Assembly: GCA_040756055.1 (NCBI GenBank)
Contig: JBFLZR010000005.1
Span: 157,501 to 221,500 of the forward strand
Direction: 5' to 3'
DNA: 64,000 nucleotides
From: Candidatus Zixiibacteriota bacterium
GTDB taxonomy: Bacteria; Zixibacteria; MSB-5A5; GN15; FEB-12
Shown: positions 26,762-35,592 of the stretch, one piece after another
How positions within the stretch are numbered: the stretch's first letter is position 1
Layout: every line of letters starts with the position of its first letter
The notes under the pieces: generated by a model
Database searches by the model: none
The model's input: the letters and a program-made list of their open reading frames with translations, nothing else
What the model was told of the DNA's origin: nothing
Made by a program: the position numbers and the translations under genes

Positions 26762-26790
26762 CCCCGGCCACGATTGGTCGGGGTTTTTTT
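26762..26790 (+). terminator. Terminator of the M6 protease unit
   Basis: CCCCG-GCCA and TGGT-CGGGG form a hairpin followed by seven T. The end of the convergent zinc-ribbon gene overlaps the T-run. Confidence 0.9.
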
Positions 26791-27001
26791 AATCAGGATA
26801 CTCGTATTGAGGATGTTCGACAACCGGGTGGTTTTTCTGTTCTCGCATCGCCTTCTTATACCGAGTATGGCAGGCCTTACAGCGTTTGGGATCTTCCGTG
26901 TACCCTCTTTCCGCGAAGTACTCCTGTGCGGCAATAGTGAAGACAAACTCTTCGTTGCATTCAGTACAGATTAAGAACTTCGGCACGAAACCGTCAGTCA
27001 T
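26789..27001 (-). CDS. Small zinc-ribbon protein (zf-trcl type)
   Basis: A 70-residue protein with two CxxC pairs (ICTECNE and RCKACHT) spaced about 26 residues apart, and a lysine/arginine-rich C-terminal half (TRYKKAMREQK). This matches the probable zinc-ribbon family of small cytoplasmic proteins; nucleic-acid binding is likely but unproven. GAGGGGG precedes the ATG. The stop codon overlaps the T-run of the convergent terminator. Confidence 0.85.
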   Translation of the reverse strand: MTDGFVPKFLICTECNEEFVFTIAAQEYFAERGYTEDPKRCKACHTRYKKAMREQKNHPVVEHPQYEYPD

Positions 27002-27224
27002 TAATCCCCCTCTCGTGTGAATGGACTGACTAATCCCTGTCAGACTCATTCTGGTAGTTGCTCTTTAACTATGTTAATTGATAGCCGGATACACAAATAC
27101 TGTCAACAAAAAAACCGGGACAAAACTGTCTGTCATTTTTTTTGGCCGACAAACCGGAGCGATTTGGTGGTATTCCATCCGAAAGAGTAGTACGGTGGTT
27201 GAGTTATTTTTGAGGCGACGGAAA

Positions 27225-28889
27225 TTACCAGAACGTCGACTGCGCCTGGAAATATTGATGGGTACCGATTGATAGTTCCCACTGATTCTGATCCGAGAAG
27301 GCCAGATCGATTCGAACGATATTCTTGGTGGACTTTTCAAAACCTATTCGTAGTCCGACTCCCACGCTGGAATGCATGCCCTTCAAACTGATCTCTTCGT
27401 CATCTTTCCAGACATTTCCGAAGTCGGCAAAGGCCACGGCGCCGAAGAGGGCCGACAGTATCTTGATGTTGGTGAAGAACCGACTCTCGACATTGAGCAC
27501 GGCACGTCGATTGCCGGTCTTGAAGTATTTGTCATAACCCCGAATCCCGGTATTGCCGCCAAGGATAAGGTTGTTTCGCCCTGAGGCATCCCAATCCGAC
27601 AGATAACTCACGTTAAGGGCCAGTGTAACGACGCCATTGACTCTGCGGTAGTAACGGCCTATGAATTGGGCCATGTGCCTGAGTTGTTTATCAGTATAGA
27701 ACCACAGATAATGGACGTAATCGAGGCGCAGCAGATTTGAACCATCAGCCGTATATCGCGAGATCATGAATCTGGCGAGATCGTATTGATGCAGCTTGAA
27801 GTCGGAATTGAAGGCTCGTCCATACTCGGCCTGAGCGAAATAGCCGACAATAAAATCCTCGGTATACGCAAAACCGTCAATCTTGCGCATCTTCACGTAA
27901 TCGAATTTGGAGGCTTTTGCTTCGAGCCCCACATAGTGGAACAGTGAATCGTCGGCGAAATTGCTCCGGGCAAGAAGGCTGTCCTCAGGCGCGGTTGAAA
28001 ATATCGTCTGCTCTGAATTTCGTTCGTAACGATACTGATAGTTTACCTGTAGTCGCAACTTTCGGCTGTGGTCGCCAAGGCGGTAGGCATAGCTGGCGTC
28101 GAACTGATCGCCATCGACGTAAGACTCTCCGATCCTGATGGAATCGTTATATACGTCGCGTCGACCGCTGTAAGCGCTCAGAACACCGCTGAATGCCGTG
28201 TGTTGGCCGAGGTCGTAGAAAGGTCGGCCGAAGCTGAGGCTTTGGACTTCGGCGACAGGATTGTTGCTGAACGTCAGGCCGACTTGATAGGGCTTTCCCA
28301 GCAGGCGATTTTCGAAGAACTTCGATTCCACGTAATCGTCATCATCGGATTGAGAGTAATAGTACAACGACAGGAATTGATTGTTGCCGAGGAAGTTTTT
28401 CTCCTCAACGCCAATCTGCCAGCGGGTTTCGTTTCCCTCACGACTGTAATTTACGCCTCCCGAGAAGCTCCATTGGTCCACTGTCACCACCCGCAAAAGG
28501 AGGCTTCCATCGGGTAGTGTCACCGGTTCAATCCAAGCATCGTAAACATTCAGACCGTTACGAATATTGCGGGCGCTTTCTTCGGCCAGTACGGCCGAAT
28601 AAGGGTCTCCCTCGCCGAGCAAGAGCTCCCGCTCTATAATGTACTTCCTCGTGGTTATGTGGAGTTTATTGGCCAGTTTGAAAATGAAGTGACTATAGGA
28701 CTCTTCGTCGGTATTGTAGACATTGCGGTTGTCTATCACGACGCTGTCAATTAAGACACCGTCGAAACTCGAATAATCCGTGCCCTCCAGCGGCCGATCG
28801 GCCGAGCGGGTTGCACTACCAGCAAAGGCGCATAAGCTCAGCACTAAAATGAAAAGGGAAATGTATTTACCTGTCTGGCGGGACTTCAA
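27225..28889 (-). CDS. Omp85/BamA-family outer-membrane protein
   Basis: A 554-residue protein with a signal peptide (about residues 1-30), one or two POTRA-like modules (ITTRKYIIERELLLGEGDPY, IRNGLNVYDAWI) and a 16-strand-type barrel. The lid-lock motif GIRGYDK occurs in GGNTGIRGYDKYF, and the final residue is an aromatic Trp, as needed for Bam-dependent insertion. Family roles are outer-membrane protein or lipid insertion and secretion. It is short of POTRAs compared with BamA (five), so it is more likely a TamA/surface-antigen-like member. The start is TTG with TGGAG upstream. Confidence 0.9.
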   Translation of the reverse strand: MKSRQTGKYISLFILVLSLCAFAGSATRSADRPLEGTDYSSFDGVLIDSVVIDNRNVYNTDEESYSHFIFKLANKLHITTRKYIIERELLLGEGDPYSAVLAEESARNIRNGLNVYDAWIEPVTLPDGSLLLRVVTVDQWSFSGGVNYSREGNETRWQIGVEEKNFLGNNQFLSLYYYSQSDDDDYVESKFFENRLLGKPYQVGLTFSNNPVAEVQSLSFGRPFYDLGQHTAFSGVLSAYSGRRDVYNDSIRIGESYVDGDQFDASYAYRLGDHSRKLRLQVNYQYRYERNSEQTIFSTAPEDSLLARSNFADDSLFHYVGLEAKASKFDYVKMRKIDGFAYTEDFIVGYFAQAEYGRAFNSDFKLHQYDLARFMISRYTADGSNLLRLDYVHYLWFYTDKQLRHMAQFIGRYYRRVNGVVTLALNVSYLSDWDASGRNNLILGGNTGIRGYDKYFKTGNRRAVLNVESRFFTNIKILSALFGAVAFADFGNVWKDDEEISLKGMHSSVGVGLRIGFEKSTKNIVRIDLAFSDQNQWELSIGTHQYFQAQSTFW

Positions 28890-28909
28890 ACGCTGCTCCA
28901 GTTTTGCTC

Positions 28910-28937
28910 AATTTAACAAAAAGACGTATCCTGGCAA
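28910..28937 (-). promoter_or_regulatory. Candidate promoter of the Omp85 gene
   Basis: The minus strand has TTGCCA (28932-28937), 16 bases, TAAATT (28910-28915), just upstream of the TTG start. The divergent pilus operon starts at 29034. Confidence 0.45.
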
Positions 28938-29033
28938 GATTTTCTTCACCAAAATCATCTTTTTGACCCCTAAGGGATGTTGAATTAGCTCCGATAATAT
29001 AATAACCGCAAAATCTTTAAACATTACGGGGTT

Positions 29034-30776
29034 ATGGCTAAAAAGAAGATAGGCGATTTACTTGTCGAAAAGGGGCTGATAACCTCTCAGCAACTTGAGG
29101 AGGGACTACGCGAACAGGGAGCGCTCGGCAAGCGACTCGGAGAAGCCCTTGTCTCAAAGGGCTATATCACTGAAGACCAACTGATTGACGCGGTCTCGGA
29201 GCGACTCGCTATTCCAAAAATCAGCCTGTCCTCCATGGTCATCGACCCGCAAATCGTGCAGAGGGTAAATGTCGATGTCGCACGAAGGTACATCCTGATA
29301 CCTGTTTTCGAAATCGGCAACACGCTCACGATTGCGATGGCCGACCCTCTCAATATTATCGCTATCGATGAAATCAAATACCTCACCGGGATGAACATAA
29401 AAAGGGCTATCGCTACCGCTACCGAGATCAAGGACGCCATCGATCAGTACTATTCGGTTGGCGACTCCCTTTCACACATAATGGGTACCCGCAATGAGGA
29501 GGTCGCCAAGACTCTGGACGGTATTTCATCACTCACCGATCCTCAGTCCGAAACGCCCATCATTAAGCTGACCAACCTGATCATTGCCAAAGCCGTAAAG
29601 GAAAGGGCATCGGACGTTCATATCGAGCCGGAAGAAGCCCGCCTGAGGATACGGTACCGTGTCGACGGTGTCATGCGTGAAGAGGCCGCGCCGCCCAAGT
29701 CGATGCAGAACGAATTGATATCGCGCATCAAAATCGCGGCCAATCTCGACGTATCGGAGAAACGCGTGCCGCAGGACGGGCGGTTTTTCATGAAGGTCGA
29801 AGGTCAGACGGTGGATCTGCGTGTCTCCACCCTGCCAACGATTCATGGAGAAAAAATAGTCATTCGCCTGCTCGACCGTCGGAATCTTCTCTTGCGGTTC
29901 GAACAACTCGGTTTCAACAAGCGCCTTGAGGAGCGGTGGAAGAATGTCATTTACAAGCCTGAAGGGCTGGTTTTAATTTCCGGACCAACCTCAAGCGGTA
30001 AGACATCGACGCTGTATGCCGCCCTGCAGGAAATCAACTCAATCGAGAAAAATATTATCACGGTTGAAGACCCGGTGGAATATTCCCTGCCCCTGATTAT
30101 CCAGATTCAGATAAACGAGAAGGCCGGACTGACTTTCCCGTCGACCCTGCGCTCGATCCTCCGTCAGAATCCCGACATCATAATGATCGGCGAGATACGT
30201 GACGCCGAGACGGCGCAGATGGCCATACGATCTTCTCTGACGGGTCATCTGGTTTTTTCCACGATTCACACCAACGACGCTCCATCGGCTATAACACGCC
30301 TTGTGGATATGGGCATTGAAAACTACCTGGTCTCTTCCGCTATCAAGGGCGTACTTGCTCAGAGATTAGTCAGAGTGAACTGTCCGGAGTGCAAAGAATC
30401 CTACCGTCCACCGGATCCAATCCTGCATCGGGCGGGGCTCATGGATTTGGCCGACCACATCGATTTTAAGCGCGGGGTAGGTTGTCCCGCGTGCAAGATG
30501 ACCGGATTCAAGGGACAGACCGGCATTTTCGAATTCATTGAAGTCAATCCGGCCATAGCCGAGTTGATAATAAGCAACGCTTCACTGAACCGGATCAAAG
30601 AGGAAGCGCACAAGTACGGCTACATACCTCTTTTTGAGATGGGTCTCGAAAAACTCACCTCCGGTATTGTTTGCCTCGAGGAACTGCTCAAGGAGACATC
30701 GAATGTCGATGTCTACCGCGATCCGAACGTCAAGGTGAAAGTGACCGATTCCGATGCCAACGCAGTTCAGATATAA
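29034..30776 (+). CDS. pilB: Type IV pilus/T2SS assembly ATPase (PilB/GspE)
   Basis: A 580-residue secretion ATPase: N-terminal MshEN-like domain (GDLLVEKGLITSQQLEEG), then the core with Walker A GPTSSGKT (residues 317-324), Asp box (IITVEDPVE), Walker B (IIMIGEIRDAETA) and His box (HLVFSTIHTNDA). A zinc site of two CxxC pairs (CPEC, CPAC) lies near 450 and 486. It powers pilus or pseudopilus extension at the inner membrane. First gene of an eight-gene plus-strand operon; its end overlaps the next gene by 23 bases. Confidence 0.96.
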   Translation: MAKKKIGDLLVEKGLITSQQLEEGLREQGALGKRLGEALVSKGYITEDQLIDAVSERLAIPKISLSSMVIDPQIVQRVNVDVARRYILIPVFEIGNTLTIAMADPLNIIAIDEIKYLTGMNIKRAIATATEIKDAIDQYYSVGDSLSHIMGTRNEEVAKTLDGISSLTDPQSETPIIKLTNLIIAKAVKERASDVHIEPEEARLRIRYRVDGVMREEAAPPKSMQNELISRIKIAANLDVSEKRVPQDGRFFMKVEGQTVDLRVSTLPTIHGEKIVIRLLDRRNLLLRFEQLGFNKRLEERWKNVIYKPEGLVLISGPTSSGKTSTLYAALQEINSIEKNIITVEDPVEYSLPLIIQIQINEKAGLTFPSTLRSILRQNPDIIMIGEIRDAETAQMAIRSSLTGHLVFSTIHTNDAPSAITRLVDMGIENYLVSSAIKGVLAQRLVRVNCPECKESYRPPDPILHRAGLMDLADHIDFKRGVGCPACKMTGFKGQTGIFEFIEVNPAIAELIISNASLNRIKEEAHKYGYIPLFEMGLEKLTSGIVCLEELLKETSNVDVYRDPNVKVKVTDSDANAVQI

Positions 30777-31965
30777 GGCTCTCGATGAAAACGGGGTTCA
30801 GCAGAAGGGCACTCTGACAGCCGATAACGCTGAACAGGTTCTCGAGTATCTTTCGTCGCAGAATTTTCTTCCGGTCAAGGTTTCCGCCATCAAGGCTAAA
30901 CCGTCGTTTACCTTTTTCGGCTTCAGCCGAGCCGACTATGAGAATCTTATTATCTTTACGAACAACCTGGCTACCATGTATCGGTCCGGCATTCCCTTGT
31001 TGCGGGCGCTTTCGATTATCAAAGTCGGGCCCGAGGACGGCAAGTTCAACCTCGCGCTCAAGCAGATAAAGTACAGCATACAATCGGGTAAATCACTATC
31101 GGAGGCCATGGGCGAACACGATGATCTGTTTTCCCGTGTCTATCGTAACAGTATCGCCGCGGGCGAAGAATCGGGTCGGCTCGAGGATATTCTCGACGAG
31201 CTTTCGACGATGATGGAAAAGGAGATGGAGTTGTCCCGTCTGATTCGGTCCGGACTTCGCTATCCTGCCATCGTGATCCTCGTCATAGGTATCGCCTTCG
31301 TGGTCCTTATGACTTATGTCATTCCGCAATTTGTTGATTTCTACTCATCTTTTGACGCGGAATTGCCCCTTGCCACCAGAATCTTCATCGGGACGAGTAA
31401 CTTTTTTACCAGATACTGGGCTGTTTTGCTGGGCGTTTTAGTCGCGGCGGGTTTCGGATTTCGAAAACTCGTCAGCAATGAAAAGGGCCGTCTGTGGGTC
31501 GATAGCCGGTTGTTGAGATTACCAATATTCGGGCAACTGATCCTGAAAGGGAACGTGGCTCGATTTTCCATGATGTTTCGGATTCTTTTCCGATCCGGTC
31601 TGCCCATCATTCATTCGCTGCAGATTCTGGCCGACTCGGTTAAGAATGTGGCTGTAAGTCTTGAGATTAAACGGCTGGAAGAGCTGTTTCGGCGAGGCTC
31701 TGATTCCAATCTGATGGACGAAGAGTTCGAGTTCTTTCCTGATATGGCCAAGCATATGATTGCTATAGGCTTAGAGACAGGCGCCCTGGAGCGGATGCTT
31801 GACGAGCTGGGGACATTCTACTCCAAGGAGGTTCAGTATACCTCCCGGCACCTGACAGCTATTCTCGAACCGCTTCTGACCTTGGTTGTCTCCGTTTTCG
31901 TGCTGATTATGGCTCTGGCTATATTCTTGCCGATGTGGAACTTAATCAAAGTTTTTAACGGTTAG
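30754..31965 (+). CDS. pilC: Type IV pilus/T2SS inner-membrane platform protein (PilC/GspF)
   Basis: A 403-residue protein with the repeated GspF cytoplasmic domain (FTNNLATMYRSGIPLLRALS and MMFRILFRSGLPIIHSLQIL) each followed by membrane helices, ending ALAIFLPMWNLI. It couples the ATPase to pilin assembly. It overlaps the 3' end of pilB. The tail of the gene is followed by a hairpin (31969-31994) before the pilin genes. Confidence 0.96.
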   Translation: MPTQFRYKALDENGVQQKGTLTADNAEQVLEYLSSQNFLPVKVSAIKAKPSFTFFGFSRADYENLIIFTNNLATMYRSGIPLLRALSIIKVGPEDGKFNLALKQIKYSIQSGKSLSEAMGEHDDLFSRVYRNSIAAGEESGRLEDILDELSTMMEKEMELSRLIRSGLRYPAIVILVIGIAFVVLMTYVIPQFVDFYSSFDAELPLATRIFIGTSNFFTRYWAVLLGVLVAAGFGFRKLVSNEKGRLWVDSRLLRLPIFGQLILKGNVARFSMMFRILFRSGLPIIHSLQILADSVKNVAVSLEIKRLEELFRRGSDSNLMDEEFEFFPDMAKHMIAIGLETGALERMLDELGTFYSKEVQYTSRHLTAILEPLLTLVVSVFVLIMALAIFLPMWNLIKVFNG

Positions 31966-31968
31966 AGG

Positions 31969-31994
31969 GGGTTAAAAAAAAGGGCTTTTTTACC
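31969..31994 (+). terminator. Hairpin with T-run between pilC and the prepilin gene (attenuator candidate)
   Basis: GGTTAAAAAA pairs with TTTTTTACC (one bulged T) around a short AAGGGC loop. It is weaker than a normal terminator but could partly end transcription, setting the ratio of machinery to pilin transcripts, or protect a processed pilin mRNA. Confidence 0.4.
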
Positions 31995-32049
31995 GATTTA
32001 TAGAAGAGTAAACCATTTTAGAAACCAATTACACCTGCTAGGAGGAAGT

Positions 32050-32466
32050 ATGTCTTTCAAAGCGAACCAGAAAGGTTTCACCTTAATCGAATTGGTCATG
32101 ATCATCGTGATCCTCGGCATTCTTGCTGCTGTGGCCATCCCGAAATATCAGGATCTCTCGGGCGAAGCCAAAGAAGCAGCGGCCAGAGGCGCGCTCGGCG
32201 CCCTGCGCTCAGCCATCACAATCTATTATGCCAACCACGCTGTAATCGACAGTGCGCACTGGCCTCCGATAGACTCCGTGCGCGCGGCTATCATGGCACA
32301 GGGCGTTCCGAAAAATCCGTATTGCGCCGATGCCGATCATCCGGACTCTGTCGTTACCGGCGTTACCAAGGGTACACTCGTGGGCACGGATTGCGGATGG
32401 GCTTATCTGGCCGCCGATGGCGAGATATGGCTTAACAGCGACGTAGCTGGCGAGAACGAGTGGTAA
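32050..32466 (+). CDS. Type IV prepilin-like protein (major pilin candidate)
   Basis: A 138-residue prepilin: short positively charged leader MSFKANQKG, cut before FTLIELVMII by the prepilin peptidase, then a hydrophobic helix and a C-terminal globular part. Glu at +5 of the mature form is present. Two cysteines (PYCADAD and TDCGWAY) can form the C-terminal disulfide loop typical of pilins. A strong AGGAGGAAG ribosome site precedes the ATG, fitting high expression. Confidence 0.92.
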   Translation: MSFKANQKGFTLIELVMIIVILGILAAVAIPKYQDLSGEAKEAAARGALGALRSAITIYYANHAVIDSAHWPPIDSVRAAIMAQGVPKNPYCADADHPDSVVTGVTKGTLVGTDCGWAYLAADGEIWLNSDVAGENEW

Positions 32467-32479
32467 TAGAATAATTACC

Positions 32480-32956
32480 GTGACTTCATCGCATTCAAAA
32501 TACAGTTCGGCTGGGGGCAAGCTCGTTCAGAATGGATTCACGCTGATCGAGCTTGTCATGATTATAGTCGTGCTCGGAGTTCTCGCGGCTGTTGCGGTGC
32601 CTAAGCTCGGCGACGTTACCGAGAGTTCCAAGATTACGGCTACGCAGAAAGAGCTGGCGACGCTCAAGGTTGCCATTGCGGGCAACCCCGACGCAATCGC
32701 CGGGGGGAAATATGTCGACCGTGGATTTGAAGGCGACGTTGGCTTTGTACCGTCTCAGCTGCAGGACCTGGTCAGCAGGCCGGACTCCGTGTCCGCTTAC
32801 AATAAGTTGACCGCGCTCGGCTGGAACGGCCCGTATATCGACAGCACCGACGGCAATTATCTGAAAGATGCCTGGAACGTAGCTTATGTCTACCAACCGG
32901 CAGGTCGGAGAATCATTTCCGTTGGTGGTTCTGACAGCATTATTGTTGGCTTTTAG
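32480..32956 (+). CDS. Second prepilin-like protein (pseudopilin)
   Basis: A 158-residue prepilin with leader ending LVQNG before FTLIELVMIIVVLG, Glu at +5 and a GspG-like C-terminal part (ALGWNGPYIDST, YLKDAWNVAYVYQP) lacking cysteines. The start is a GTG 14 bases after the previous stop with no strong ribosome site, suggesting lower output than the first pilin. It may act as a minor pilin or calcium-binding pseudopilin. Confidence 0.9.
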   Translation: MTSSHSKYSSAGGKLVQNGFTLIELVMIIVVLGVLAAVAVPKLGDVTESSKITATQKELATLKVAIAGNPDAIAGGKYVDRGFEGDVGFVPSQLQDLVSRPDSVSAYNKLTALGWNGPYIDSTDGNYLKDAWNVAYVYQPAGRRIISVGGSDSIIVGF

Positions 32957-32968
32957 ACCGGGGTTTAT

Positions 32969-34585
32969 ATGCTCAAACTGGATTTTTGGTCAAAGAAGAA
33001 AAACCCGGAAGGTGTGCCTGGCAGCCCGCCCAAGCCTGCCAGGCCCGCCTTTTCTATGACCAAGATCCGTCCCAAGAACAGCCATTTCCTCGGCACAACC
33101 GTATCGTTTTGCGTCGACGAACACGCTATTCAGATGGCGGCCGTTCGTCACGTGGGTAAATCCCGCCAAGTGCTCGACATCAAGAAAGAGTATTTCCCGA
33201 GAGGACAGAACGATGACAAGGCCAGGAAAGAAAAGCTGCTTCGAGAGATCGGTGACTTTGCCTCCAAATACGGGGGGCGTCGCGCCAAAATAACCCTGGC
33301 GGTCTCCAGCAACGAAACGACCTTCCGAAGCTTCCTGATGCCCAGGATGAAAAAGCGCGAACTCGACTCGGCTGTTCAGTTTGAAGTAAAAAAACAAATC
33401 CCCTTCCCTGCTGCCGACTGTGTTTATGACTATCGCCCGGTCTTTAGCATCGAAAGAGATGACAATGTCCGCTACAAGATCGGCCTGCAGGCAGCCACCC
33501 GCAGATATATACAGGAACAGCTCGAGCCGTTCGAGATGCTCGGGTTACCCGTAGTGCAGATTTATCATACTCAGGACGTCATCGGTCAGTTTTTAAAACA
33601 CATCCCGAAGTTTCATGAGGACAAAAGTTACACTCTTCTCAATATCGGGTTGAAGTCTACGGAGATTTCGTTCTATAAAGGAGCGAATCTCGAATTCTCT
33701 CACGCTACGGCCGTCAGTTCGAACATGCTTGGCGCTCAGCCGGAGATGACAAAGTATGAGTTTTTCGCGGAATTAATCTCCAACGAAATCCAGACTTCGC
33801 TCGACTACTACGCCGGCCAGTATTCGGTCAGTCTTCATGATAAAATTTATGTTTATGGCGATCTTGCCTACAGCTCGGAACTGCTGGAACTATTGAACGC
33901 CAAGAGCGGAATTGAGCTGGAACCTTTACCAGTCGCAAACCTCACCGATCTCAGCACCAGGGACGAACTTCAGTCCGAGATTTTCCCGGTCTGTTTGCCG
34001 GTTTTGGCCGCCTCGACCTGTCAGATCGCCTTGGCCAACCTTCTCCCCCCTGAGCTTAGGACAGCACAACAGAAGGGTCGGGTCGGAACTTACGGCCGGA
34101 TTGGTGTTGGTGTTTTGTTGATTTTGCTCGCCACATCGTGGGGAGTCGGTCGAAATGAAATCTCATCTCAAGAAAACCATCTGATTGAGTTGAATCGCCA
34201 AATAGCGGAATTTCAGAACTCGGAAGCGTTTCACACATACAATCTCATCAAACGGCGCATTGCCATGGACCAGTCCTACCTCAACCAGATAAAGGAATCC
34301 CCGAGCTATCTGGCCCTGAATCTGAAGGAGCTGTCGCAACTGACGCCGGGCCCCGTAAAGTTGCTTTATCTTGACTACAAGCCCGATGAGAAAGATCAAA
34401 ACCTTTACCTTCACGGGCTGGTTATATCGGACGACATCCCCCCCGAACTGATTCTCGCCGAGTTCGTGGAGAACCTGTCGGCATCACCGTTCTATGAAAA
34501 TGTTAAAGTCGTAAGGCACGTGAAAAAGAAGATCGAGGGCCACTTCGAGATAGACTTCCAGCTCAACATGAAGGGGGTTGCATGA
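32969..34585 (+). CDS. PilM-PilN fusion protein (type IV pilus assembly)
   Basis: A 538-residue protein that combines two usual neighbours. Residues about 40-350 have the actin-like PilM fold (GTTVSFCVDEHAIQMAAVRH, seen as TTVSFCVDEH, FLMPRMKKRELDSAVQFE, LLNIGLKSTEISFYKG). A membrane helix follows at about 375-393, and the rest is PilN-like (coiled helix, then a ferredoxin-like domain with LLYLDYKPDEKDQNLYLHG). Normally PilM binds the PilN N-terminus in the cytoplasm; here they are covalently joined. Ends in an ATGA overlap with the PilO-like gene. Confidence 0.85.
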   Translation: MLKLDFWSKKKNPEGVPGSPPKPARPAFSMTKIRPKNSHFLGTTVSFCVDEHAIQMAAVRHVGKSRQVLDIKKEYFPRGQNDDKARKEKLLREIGDFASKYGGRRAKITLAVSSNETTFRSFLMPRMKKRELDSAVQFEVKKQIPFPAADCVYDYRPVFSIERDDNVRYKIGLQAATRRYIQEQLEPFEMLGLPVVQIYHTQDVIGQFLKHIPKFHEDKSYTLLNIGLKSTEISFYKGANLEFSHATAVSSNMLGAQPEMTKYEFFAELISNEIQTSLDYYAGQYSVSLHDKIYVYGDLAYSSELLELLNAKSGIELEPLPVANLTDLSTRDELQSEIFPVCLPVLAASTCQIALANLLPPELRTAQQKGRVGTYGRIGVGVLLILLATSWGVGRNEISSQENHLIELNRQIAEFQNSEAFHTYNLIKRRIAMDQSYLNQIKESPSYLALNLKELSQLTPGPVKLLYLDYKPDEKDQNLYLHGLVISDDIPPELILAEFVENLSASPFYENVKVVRHVKKKIEGHFEIDFQLNMKGVA

Positions 34586-35145
34586 ACCGGCTGGTCGTCA
34601 CTTATGCGTCAATCGCCGTGGCACTGTGCTGCCTGTGGTTCTTCAGCATTTATGCTCCCGGTATCAAGGAGCGGGAAACGCTCAGTCTTCAGATAGTGGA
34701 CGCCGAAAAACGATTGGCGGATTTCCAGCAGACTATTGCTGACTTACCCCTATATATAGCGAAGCACAAGAGCCTGCTGGAGCTTCGCAACGATCTTAAC
34801 TCCCGGCTGTACACGAAGAAGGACGTGCTGAAGCTGTTTGACAAACTCAAAGAGGAAGCTTCCGTTCGAAACCTCGTAGTGACCGACATTACACCGCCGG
34901 TTGAGGAGCTGCTGTATCTGAACACGATTATTCCGGATTCCGGACAGCCGCAGTTTCTCAATATCGGACTGATTATCGAGGGTGATTATATCAATTTCGG
35001 TAAGTTCGTGCAGACGGTCGAACAGGCCGACTACTTTCGCGGCATTAACAGTTGTAAAATGTACGGGCATGCCGACGACAAGAGCAAAATCACCCTTCAT
35101 TTCGGTTTCAAGGCGCTTCTTGGAAGTTTCAAGGACGAAGTATGA
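34582..35145 (+). CDS. PilO-like type IV pilus assembly protein
   Basis: A 187-residue bitopic protein: short cytoplasmic start, membrane helix (about residues 5-25), coiled coil (IVDAEKRLADFQQTIADLP) and a periplasmic ferredoxin-like domain (LFDKLKEEASVRNLVVTDI, LIIEGDYINFGKFVQTVEQ), as in PilO. It would pair with the PilN part of the preceding protein to form the alignment complex. It overlaps both neighbours by 4 bases, so the three genes are translationally coupled. Confidence 0.85.
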   Translation: MNRLVVTYASIAVALCCLWFFSIYAPGIKERETLSLQIVDAEKRLADFQQTIADLPLYIAKHKSLLELRNDLNSRLYTKKDVLKLFDKLKEEASVRNLVVTDITPPVEELLYLNTIIPDSGQPQFLNIGLIIEGDYINFGKFVQTVEQADYFRGINSCKMYGHADDKSKITLHFGFKALLGSFKDEV

Positions 35146-35588
35146 GTGAGAGCACGCGAAAGAAGATTATAGCCGCGCTGATGGTTGCCGCGTTGATTTG
35201 GGGTTACAACAACTTTAAACCCGAATCGCCCCAGCCTGTGGAGAGGCAGCAAAGCGCCTCGGTTGCTCAGCCCGCTGCGCCAACCGCGCCTGCCCCAGCG
35301 AAACCCAAGCTTGTAAATGTCGAGCAAAAGTCAAAAGAACCGTGGGGTAGCGATCCTTTTCGCGTGGTGAAAGGTGCCGCCGCCCAGACGCATAGCCGCG
35401 TCTCTGCACTCAAATGGAAGCTGTCGGGCATTTTCTATAATAGTGACAGTCCTGTTGCCATCATTAATAACAAGAGGGTAAAAGCCGGTGACACTGTTTC
35501 CGAAGCAAAAGTAATCTCGATCGATAAAGAAACCGTTAAGCTCCAGTATAACGGGAACACTATGACGCTAACCGTTACCAAAGGATAG
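35142..35588 (+). CDS. PilP/GspC-like periplasmic linker protein
   Basis: A 148-residue protein with one N-terminal membrane helix, a proline/alanine-rich linker (AQPAAPTAPAPAKPK) and a small beta domain like the homology region of PilP/GspC (DPFR, WKLSGIFYNSDSPVAIINNK, VKAGDTVSEAKVISID). It should connect the inner-membrane PilMNO complex to the secretin encoded 4 bases downstream. Confidence 0.8.
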   Translation: MSESTRKKIIAALMVAALIWGYNNFKPESPQPVERQQSASVAQPAAPTAPAPAKPKLVNVEQKSKEPWGSDPFRVVKGAAAQTHSRVSALKWKLSGIFYNSDSPVAIINNKRVKAGDTVSEAKVISIDKETVKLQYNGNTMTLTVTKG

Positions 35589-35592
35589 ATAT

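Noticed and set aside
28920-28950. A sigma54-type promoter (TGGCA-n-TT) for the pilus operon
   Set aside because: The GC of the -12 element is missing, so the match is not good enough. I could not find a convincing promoter for the pilus operon.
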